The notes below the pieces were generated by a model that saw nothing but the letters and a program-made list of their open reading frames with translations, was not told the origin of the DNA and did not search any database. The translations under genes and the position numbers were made by a program. A stretch of DNA of 55,124 nt. It comes from a bacterium. Its GTDB lineage: Bacteria; Bacillota_I; Bacilli_A; RF39; UBA660. The stretch spans positions 1-55,124 of the forward strand of contig JAHZGA010000005.1 of NCBI GenBank assembly GCA_019421005.1, in the 5' to 3' direction. Positions 49,732-55,124 of this stretch are shown piece by piece (position 1 is the stretch's first letter; each line of letters begins with the position of its first letter).

Positions 49732-50145
49732 ATGGAAAAAATGAATAGATCAGAAGCTAGAGAAAAAATAATGACAATTTTATTTCAAATAAATGTTTTT
49801 AAAAACAAAGTTGAATATGATATAAATGAAATAATAAAAAACAATTTAGAAATTGATAATGAATTTGTAAAAGATATTGTATTTGGAGTTGTAACTTATC
49901 AAGATGAGATAGACTTATTAGCAAATAAATATTTAAACGATTGGGATATATCAAGATTAGGTAATACCGATCAATCAATCTTAAGAATGGCAATATATGA
50001 ATTAATTTATACAAATACACCTGCTGTAGTAGTTATAAATGAAGCAATTGAACTAGCCAAAAAATATTCTGATGATAAAATTTATAAAATGATTAACAGT
50101 GTTTTAGATAAAATATATAAAAACAAGGTGGATAATGGAGACTAA
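49732..50145 (+). CDS. nusB: Transcription antitermination/processing factor NusB
   Basis: 137-residue all-helical RNA-binding protein; with NusE (S10) it binds boxA in rRNA leaders. Typical N-terminus NRSEAREKIMTILFQIN, middle DIVFGVVTYQDEIDLLANKYL and C-terminal DWDISRLGNTDQSILRMAIYEL, TPAVVVINEAIELAKKYSDD. I use ATG 49732, six nt after AAAAAGGTGA; GTG 49723 and ATG 49726 sit in that site. It overlaps xseA by 11 nt; nusB-xseA-xseB keeps the Bacillus order minus folD. Confidence 0.95.
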   Translation: MEKMNRSEAREKIMTILFQINVFKNKVEYDINEIIKNNLEIDNEFVKDIVFGVVTYQDEIDLLANKYLNDWDISRLGNTDQSILRMAIYELIYTNTPAVVVINEAIELAKKYSDDKIYKMINSVLDKIYKNKVDNGD

Positions 50146-51346
50146 ATACTTAACAGTAAGTGCCTTAACAAAATATTTAAAATATAAATTTGATAGTGAT
50201 AATAACTTAAAAAATGTTTTTATTAAAGGCGAAATTTCTAATTTTAAAAGACATACAACTGGACATTTATATTTTTCTGTTAAAGATGAGGCTAGTAAAA
50301 TAAATGCTATTATGTTTGCTAATAACGCCAAAAAAGTTAACTTCAATATTGCTGATGGTAGCAAAGTTTTAATAATTGGTCGCATTAGTATCTATGAAGC
50401 AACTGGGAATTATCAAATTTACGTTGAAGAAATGATCGAAGATGGTATAGGTAACTTATATAAAGCTTTTGAAGAATTAAAAGAAAAATTAGCCAAAGAA
50501 GGTTTATTTGATAAAAAGTATAAAAAAGAAATACCTAAATATCCTACTAATATAGGAGTTGTAACAGCCAAAACAGGCGCTGCTATAAAAGATATAATTT
50601 CAACATTAAAAAGAAGATATCCTATTGCAAAAATAACTTTATTTCCTAGTTTAGTACAAGGTGAAGCAGCAAGTAATGATATTGAGAAAAAAATTAAACA
50701 AGCAAATCAACATGATTTAGATGTTTTAATAATCGGTAGGGGAGGAGGCTCAATTGAAGACTTATGGCCTTTTAACGAAGAAAATGTTGCTCGTGCTATA
50801 TTTAATTCAAAAATCCCTATCATAAGTGGCGTTGGACATGAAATAGATTACACTATAAGCGATTTTGTAGCTGACTTAAGAGCTCCAACACCAACGGCAG
50901 CAGCTGAATTAGCTGTACCTAATTTATATGACATAAAAAAAGAAATTAATCAACTTAAAATAAGATTAAATGAAGTTATTTATAAAAAAATAGAATATAA
51001 TAAATTGATTTTAAAAAATATTAGCAACTCATATATTTTAAAAAATCCTTTAATTATTCTAGAAAACAAAACTCAAAAAATTGATTATTTAAATGAAAAA
51101 CTAAATAATCTAATAAAATATAAAATAGATAATAAAAAACTTAAATTAGTTAGCTTAATGGATAAATTAGAACTAATTAATCCAATAAATGTATTAAAAA
51201 AAGGTTATACCCTTGTTTATAAAGATCAGCAAATGATAACTGATTTTAAAAATATAAAAAAAGACGATGAAATAACTATTAAATCTTATAATTATTCAAT
51301 CGTTGCTAATGTTAAAGAAAGTAGGTTAGAAGATGGAAAAAGATGA
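50135..51346 (+). CDS. xseA: Exodeoxyribonuclease VII large subunit
   Basis: 403-residue large subunit of the single-strand exonuclease VII. N-terminal OB-fold (LTKYLKYKFDSDNNLKNVFIKGEISNFKRHTTGHLYFSVKDE), catalytic domain with IGVVTAKTGAAIKDIISTLKRRYP, GRGGGSIEDLWPFNEENVARAI and the DEADH-like GVGHEIDYTISDFVADLRAPTPTAAAE, then the long coiled-coil arm (about 260-360). ATG overlaps nusB after CAAGGTGG. Coupled to xseB by a 14-nt overlap. Confidence 0.96.
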   Translation: METKYLTVSALTKYLKYKFDSDNNLKNVFIKGEISNFKRHTTGHLYFSVKDEASKINAIMFANNAKKVNFNIADGSKVLIIGRISIYEATGNYQIYVEEMIEDGIGNLYKAFEELKEKLAKEGLFDKKYKKEIPKYPTNIGVVTAKTGAAIKDIISTLKRRYPIAKITLFPSLVQGEAASNDIEKKIKQANQHDLDVLIIGRGGGSIEDLWPFNEENVARAIFNSKIPIISGVGHEIDYTISDFVADLRAPTPTAAAELAVPNLYDIKKEINQLKIRLNEVIYKKIEYNKLILKNISNSYILKNPLIILENKTQKIDYLNEKLNNLIKYKIDNKKLKLVSLMDKLELINPINVLKKGYTLVYKDQQMITDFKNIKKDDEITIKSYNYSIVANVKESRLEDGKR

Positions 51347-51551
51347 AAAATTTGAAGAAAAATTAATTAAACTAGAAAAAATAGTTGATGATTTAGAAAA
51401 CGGAGAAATCGATTTAGATGACTCAATAAAAAAATACTTTGAAGCAACAAAACTAGTTAAAGAATGCGATGAGAAACTTAAAAGTTTTGAGGAACAAGTT
51501 GTTAAAATAGTTAATGATAACAATGAAGAAAGTAATTTTGAAATAGAATAA
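51333..51551 (+). CDS. xseB: Exodeoxyribonuclease VII small subunit
   Basis: 72-residue helical subunit that decorates the XseA arms. The family pattern FEEKLIKLEKIVDDLENGEI followed by DLDDSIKKYFEATKLVKECDEKL is clear. ATG 51333 overlaps the xseA stop, downstream of GGTTAGAAG. The operon ends at a strong terminator shared with the convergent add gene. Confidence 0.94.
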   Translation: MEKDEKFEEKLIKLEKIVDDLENGEIDLDDSIKKYFEATKLVKECDEKLKSFEEQVVKIVNDNNEESNFEIE

Positions 51552-51579
51552 GAATCAGAAATCCTGATTCTTTATTTTT
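51550..51579. terminator. Bidirectional terminator between xseB and add
   Basis: AAGAATCAG (51550-51558), loop AAATC, CTGATTCTT (51564-51572), then TATTTTTTT. It overlaps the stop codons of both convergent genes. Confidence 0.85.
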
Positions 51580-52523
51580 TTCTTATAAATATTTAACAAT
51601 TCCTCTTTATCAGAATCATTTAAAAACGATCCTTTAATTGCATTTTCATTCATTTTAATAATATCATCAATTGAAAAAGAAAAATTAAAGAGAAGTAATT
51701 CATATTCTTTAGTTAAACTAGTATTAGAAACTGTTCTATTATCGGTATTAATAGTTGTTAAAACACCTTGTTTATATAAATTATAAATAGGATGCTCTTT
51801 AATATTTTTAATAGCCTTTGTTTGAATATTACTAGTTGGACACATTTCTAAAACGATATTATTTTTTTTAAAATATTCTATTTGTTCCATATTACAATTA
51901 ATGCCATGTCCTATTCTTGAAGCACCTAAACTTAAAGCCTCATCAATACTTTTATAATCACTAGCTTCACCAGAATGAATTGTAAAAGGAATGTTTAAAT
52001 CTTTCGCGCGAACAAATAAATCTTTATATAAATTATTAGGATATTTAGCCTCGTCTCCAGCTAAATCAAGGGCACATACTCCTTTATTTAAATATTTTGA
52101 AGCCAAATCAACAGTAGCAAGATTATCTTTAAAATCAAATCCTCGCATCATACATAAAATTAAATTAACTTTTAAATTACTTTTATTTATACCTTTTAAA
52201 ACTGATAATAAAACTTCTTCTAAAGTAAGATTATTGGTGTGAAGAATAGGTGCGAACCTTATTTCAGCATAAATAACATTTTCTTTTAACATCTCTTCAC
52301 ATAATTCATAACTTACTCTAGTTAAATTATCTTTAGTTTGTAAAACACTTAAAGGTAATTCAAATTTCTTTAAATAATCACCTAAATTATTACAATTATT
52401 GGCAATTAATCTTTCGTTTAAATCACTATATTTATAATTTGTTAATTCATTAACAGTATCAGGTATAACAGAACCATCTAAATGAACATGTAATTCTATT
52501 TTAGGAATATCTTTTAATAACAT
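51555..52523 (-). CDS. add: Adenosine deaminase
   Basis: 322-residue zinc amidohydrolase that turns adenosine to inosine for purine salvage. Zinc and catalytic motifs: KIELHVHLDGSVIP (H12, H14), TIHSGEASDYKSIDEAL (metal His and catalytic Glu region), GASRIGHGIN (catalytic His) and TTINTDNRTVSNT (Asp ligands). Length is normal. Minus-strand ATG follows TTTGGTGATGAT. With deoD at 6.8 kb it gives an adenosine to hypoxanthine route. Confidence 0.95.
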   Translation of the reverse strand: MLLKDIPKIELHVHLDGSVIPDTVNELTNYKYSDLNERLIANNCNNLGDYLKKFELPLSVLQTKDNLTRVSYELCEEMLKENVIYAEIRFAPILHTNNLTLEEVLLSVLKGINKSNLKVNLILCMMRGFDFKDNLATVDLASKYLNKGVCALDLAGDEAKYPNNLYKDLFVRAKDLNIPFTIHSGEASDYKSIDEALSLGASRIGHGINCNMEQIEYFKKNNIVLEMCPTSNIQTKAIKNIKEHPIYNLYKQGVLTTINTDNRTVSNTSLTKEYELLLFNFSFSIDDIIKMNENAIKGSFLNDSDKEELLNIYKKKIKNQDF

Positions 52524-52578
52524 ATCATCACCAAATATATTATAATTTTTTTTAAAATAAAAAGCAAGAGATAAACTC

Positions 52579-53559
52579 TTAACTTTCTGCTTCTTCTAAC
52601 ATTTTTGTAATAAATATACCATATCCTTTTACCGGATTATCAACCACAACATGGGTAACAGCTCCGATAACCTTTTTATCCTGAATAATTGGTGATCCAC
52701 TCATTCCTTGAACAATTCCCCCAGCAACACTAAGTAATTCTTCATCAGTAATTTCAAAAATAATATTTTTTATTTCATTGTTGTTATTTTTTACTTTTGT
52801 TATATTAATTTCATATTCTTTTACTTCTTTTCCTGATAAAACCGTTAATATTTTAGCCTTACCAGTTTTTACTTCACTTGGAAGTGCTACTTTATAAAGA
52901 TTATTGTTTTTTATTTCTTTAGTATACGTTCCAAAGATACCTTTAACAGTGTTTTTCTTTATTTTTCCATCAACGTCATTAGTATCTATATCTGCATTCT
53001 TTTCACCAGGTACACCAGCATCACTTCGATTTATATTAGTAACTGTTGAATCATATATTTTACCATCTTTTATTTCTAAAATTTTACCAGTTGATTTCTC
53101 AATTATTTCATGACCTAATGCACCAAATAATTTAGTGTTTGGATCAATAAAACTAAGAGTTCCAATACCAGTAATACTATCTTTTACATATAATCCGGTT
53201 TTATAAATATTGTTTTCATCTTTGTAAACTGGTAATTTTATATTGTATGACTTATCATTTCGAAGTACTTTTAAAGAAATTTCACCTGATTTATTTTGAC
53301 TTATTGCATCAACCATATCATCAATGGTAACAACTTCTTTATCATCAACAGAAGTAATTAAATCTCCAACTTTAATTCCAGCTTCATTCGCACTGTTTTT
53401 TCCGTTTACTTCATATAAACCAACAACCATTATGTTCTTGGAATTTAACTCAATTCCGATATTATCGCCACCAACTATAATATAATCCGAATAAGCAAGG
53501 ATAGGAAAAGGCATAATAAACATAAGAAGCAAGAGTATTAATGTTTTTTTATAAGACAT
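52579..53559 (-). CDS. spoIVB: SpoIVB-type S55 serine peptidase
   Basis: 326-residue forespore-secreted protease that signals to the mother cell to activate pro-SigK processing. N-terminal signal/anchor (LILLLLMFIMPFPILAY), PDZ domain (about 35-110: SKNIMVVGLYEVNGK, AGIKVGDLITSVDDKEV), then the S55 domain with catalytic His in LFGALGHEI (H150) and nucleophile in QGMSGSPIIQDKKVIGAVTHV (GMSGSP 285-290). It is shorter than Bacillus SpoIVB (about 425 aa), mostly between anchor and PDZ. Minus-strand ATG follows AAGGAGATGATTT. recN and spo0A, common neighbours, are absent. Confidence 0.93.
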   Translation of the reverse strand: MSYKKTLILLLLMFIMPFPILAYSDYIIVGGDNIGIELNSKNIMVVGLYEVNGKNSANEAGIKVGDLITSVDDKEVVTIDDMVDAISQNKSGEISLKVLRNDKSYNIKLPVYKDENNIYKTGLYVKDSITGIGTLSFIDPNTKLFGALGHEIIEKSTGKILEIKDGKIYDSTVTNINRSDAGVPGEKNADIDTNDVDGKIKKNTVKGIFGTYTKEIKNNNLYKVALPSEVKTGKAKILTVLSGKEVKEYEINITKVKNNNNEIKNIIFEITDEELLSVAGGIVQGMSGSPIIQDKKVIGAVTHVVVDNPVKGYGIFITKMLEEAES

Positions 53560-53633
53560 TAAATCATCTCCTTATAAAATAATAGGCCACATTATTATTA
53601 TGAATAAATTATTAATAATTATTTTTTTAAAAT

Positions 53634-53662
53634 TTGCCAATTATAAATCATTTTGTTAAAAT
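53634..53662 (+). promoter_or_regulatory. SigA-type promoter of alr
   Basis: TTGCCA (53634-53639), a 17-nt spacer, TGtTAAAAT with hexamer 53657-53662. The ATG is 16 nt after the -10, so the leader is about 10 nt. Confidence 0.75.
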
Positions 53663-53678
53663 ATATATAGGTGATTTT

Positions 53679-54872
53679 ATGTATAGAAAAACATTTATAA
53701 AAATAAATCTTGATAATTTAGGCAATAATGTTAAAAATATTTTAAAAAAATATAACAATTATGACTATTATATCGGAGTAGTAAAGGGTTGGGCTTATGG
53801 TCATGGTTACTATGCAATTAATGAAATGATTGAAAATGGAATAAATTATTTAGCAGTTTCTTGTTTAGAAGAAGCACTTGAAATAAGAAAATTTAATAAA
53901 AATATTCCTATTTTATGTTTAGAACCAATTTCTTTAGAGTATATAAATGAAATATTAACAAATAATATTACTATTAGTATTCCCAATTTAGATTATTTTA
54001 ATGAATTATTAAGTAAAAAAATAGAAAAAAATTTAAAAATTCATTTAAAAATTGATAGTGGAATGCATAGATTAGGTTTTACAAAAAAAGAAGAAGTAAA
54101 ACAAGTATATGATGCTATTTTAAAAAATAAACATTTAGAACTAGAAGGAATTTTTAGCCATTTTGCAACAATAGGAATAAGTGATAAAGCATGGGATAAT
54201 CAATTAGAAAGTTTTAAAGAAATAACTAGTTTAATTGATTTAAATAAAATTAAAATAGTTCATCTTGGTAGAAGTTTAACATTTTTAGTTCATCCTAAAA
54301 TAGACTTTTGCAATGGAATTAGAATAGGCCTTTTAATGTATGGTTTTAATTCTACGCCTAAATATTCTAATAGTTTTTTAGATAAATTAAGATTAATTAA
54401 AATAAATTATTTAAAAAATAAATATCATATAAGTAAAACTGATTTAAATAACAATTTAATAGTTAAATCATGTTTAGAATTATATAGTGAAATATTACAA
54501 ATAAAACACATTAAAATAGGCGATTATGTAGGTTATGGTACTGGGTATCAAGCTAAAGAAAATAGCGTCATAGCGACTATTGGAATTGGTTATACAGATG
54601 GAATTGCTAGAAGAAACTCAAATAGAGATGTTATTATTAATAATAAGAGATATCCAATCATAGGTGAAATAGGTATGAATATGTTAAGTGTTAAAATTGA
54701 TGATACAGTTAAAATAACTGATCCAGTTTTAATTTTAGGTGGTGATATAAGTATAAGAGAAGTTAGTTATTATATTGGTAACTCAACTTATGAAACTCTA
54801 GCAATGTTACCAACTAATTTACCACGATTATATTATAAGAATAATGAATTAATATATAAAGATAATGATTAA
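53679..54872 (+). CDS. alr: Alanine racemase family (fold type III PLP enzyme)
   Basis: 397-residue PLP enzyme making D-alanine for peptidoglycan. PLP lysine K36 is in GVVKGWAYGHGYY (usual VVKANAYGHG). IDSGMHRLGF is conserved. The catalytic Tyr is in IGIGYTDGIARR. The usual HxxNSAA phosphate loop reads HLGRSLTFL, an unusual change, and GEIGMNMLSVKID replaces GRICMDM. These departures resemble divergent Alr/VanT-type racemases, so serine or another amino acid is possible. I take ATG 53679 after ATAGGTGATTTT; the longer frame from 53634 begins in the promoter. Confidence 0.88.
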   Translation: MYRKTFIKINLDNLGNNVKNILKKYNNYDYYIGVVKGWAYGHGYYAINEMIENGINYLAVSCLEEALEIRKFNKNIPILCLEPISLEYINEILTNNITISIPNLDYFNELLSKKIEKNLKIHLKIDSGMHRLGFTKKEEVKQVYDAILKNKHLELEGIFSHFATIGISDKAWDNQLESFKEITSLIDLNKIKIVHLGRSLTFLVHPKIDFCNGIRIGLLMYGFNSTPKYSNSFLDKLRLIKINYLKNKYHISKTDLNNNLIVKSCLELYSEILQIKHIKIGDYVGYGTGYQAKENSVIATIGIGYTDGIARRNSNRDVIINNKRYPIIGEIGMNMLSVKIDDTVKITDPVLILGGDISIREVSYYIGNSTYETLAMLPTNLPRLYYKNNELIYKDND

Positions 54873-54887
54873 TTCATTATTTTTTTT
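54862..54887 (+). terminator. Rho-independent terminator of alr
   Basis: ATAATGA (54862-54868), loop TTAAT, TCATTAT (54874-54880), then TTTTTTT. Confidence 0.8.
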
Positions 54888-54913
54888 ATAAAAAAAACAT
54901 GTTTATAACATGT
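54885..54913 (-). terminator. Rho-independent terminator of the mini-protein gene (minus strand)
   Basis: Read on the minus strand, ACATGTT-ATA-AACATGT is followed by a run of T (A at 54885-54896 on the plus strand). It overlaps the mini-gene's stop codon. Confidence 0.75.
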
Positions 54914-54992
54914 ATAAAACTGATGATACTATCAATGCTAAAACAGCTAATAACAATATATAAGTAACTGCTTTTTGGATTTTAGGATTCAT
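54903..54992 (-). CDS. Prli42-like stressosome-associated mini-protein (29 aa)
   Basis: Very short gene on the minus strand: MNPKIQKAVTYILLLAVLAL followed by IVSSVLYML, preceded by AATAGAGGTGAGAAA and a TATAAT-like box (plus 55011-55016). A basic N-terminus, NPKIQKAV, then one hydrophobic helix matches the Prli42 family, a membrane anchor for the stressosome found by N-terminal proteomics in Listeria and conserved in Bacillota. Stop TAA is at 54903-54905, within the terminator. Downstream (54993-55124) I see only AT-rich promoter-like sequence and an AAGGAG without a usable start. Missed by usual length cut-offs. Confidence 0.78.
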   Translation of the reverse strand: MNPKIQKAVTYILLLAVLALIVSSVLYML

Positions 54993-55124
54993 TTTCTCAC
55001 CTCTATTAATATTATAATATATTTTTTAGTATTTTGGAATATTTTTTTTAAAATATAATATATTTAACCAAGGAGACTCTTATAATAAAAACTAGATAGT
55101 CAAGTAATACAAAATTTGATATGA

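Noticed and set aside
1..55124. Mycoplasma-type genetic code
   Set aside because: TGA ends ppdK, mutS and others at expected C-termini, and Trp is coded by TGG inside conserved motifs.
1..55124. tRNA, rRNA genes and insertion sequences
   Set aside because: No tRNA-like cloverleaf with a GTTCGAATCC-type arm, no rRNA and no transposase frame were seen on reading through.
54993..55124. A gene starting at the right edge after AAGGAG near 55071
   Set aside because: No ATG, GTG or TTG lies at a usable distance from the AAGGAG and the frames close at once; only promoter-like AT-rich sequence is visible.

Overview
The window is about 55 kb of very AT-rich bacterial chromosome. TGA is a normal stop (for example ppdK and mutS) and tryptophan is TGG, so this is the standard bacterial code and not that of Mycoplasma. 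Start codons usually follow AGGTG/GGAGG-type Shine-Dalgarno sites. Spore genes (sigH-like, sigG, ymxH/ylmC, spoIVB, ylbJ), a FemABX transferase, the YmfF/YmfH pair and a Prli42-like mini-protein point to a low-GC, spore-forming Bacillota, probably a Bacilli/Erysipelotrichia-like gut lineage. The rank is inference from gene content only.

Layout. 1-2.6 kb: rbgA-mrnC-rlmB-sigH translation/sigma operon. 2.7-4.5 kb: two tandem coiled-coil proteins of unknown role. 4.5-10.1 kb: GNAT protein, unknown protein plus AI-2E-type membrane protein, deoD, ymfF-ymfH. 10.2-11.3 kb: sigG and its usual partner ymxH/ylmC. 11.3-20 kb: a PEP-utilising enzyme with an unfamiliar N-terminus, lspA-rluD, tspO, a rhomboid protease, tcdA and neighbours, femABX-dedA. 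20-23.1 kb: a split 2-hydroxyacyl-CoA dehydratase/activase set and a 41-residue membrane protein. 23.1-29.6 kb: topA, an unknown protein, xerC, ppdK. 29.6-32.8 kb: a small accessory island between two perfect 47-bp repeats that copy the 3' end and terminator of ppdK; it holds a structured RNA of two tandem pseudoknots, a peptidase-E-like protein and a PfkB-SIS fusion. 32.8-35.5 kb: MazG-like and NUDIX clean-up enzymes, a second PfkB kinase, an Smr protein, an independent small RNA and an unknown protein. 35.5-38.1 kb: PilB/ComGA-type ATPase and two prepilin-like proteins. 38.1-40.1 kb: divergent ylbJ and ylbL. 40.1-46.5 kb: a second accessory island, a promoter-driven five-gene operon (GT-A glycosyltransferase, archaeal-type SAM synthetase, HPr-kinase-like protein, NUDIX, transglutaminase-like protein), then an AAA/DUF4143 ATPase abutting a truncated LD-carboxypeptidase. 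46.6-55 kb: mutS, nusB-xseA-xseB, add, spoIVB, alr, and a 29-residue Prli42-like gene.

The core genes form ordinary short operons with overlapping start and stop codons. Many promoters match TTGNNN-17-TGnTAWAAT with the -10 box only 10-25 nt before the start codon, giving very short leaders ending in AGGTGAT-type ribosome sites. The strongest candidates for something undescribed are (1) the tandem-pseudoknot RNA with its island and PfkB-SIS enzyme, and (2) the 40.2-44.6 kb operon, which looks like a small biosynthetic or modification pathway. All family assignments were made by reading motifs; no database search was possible.
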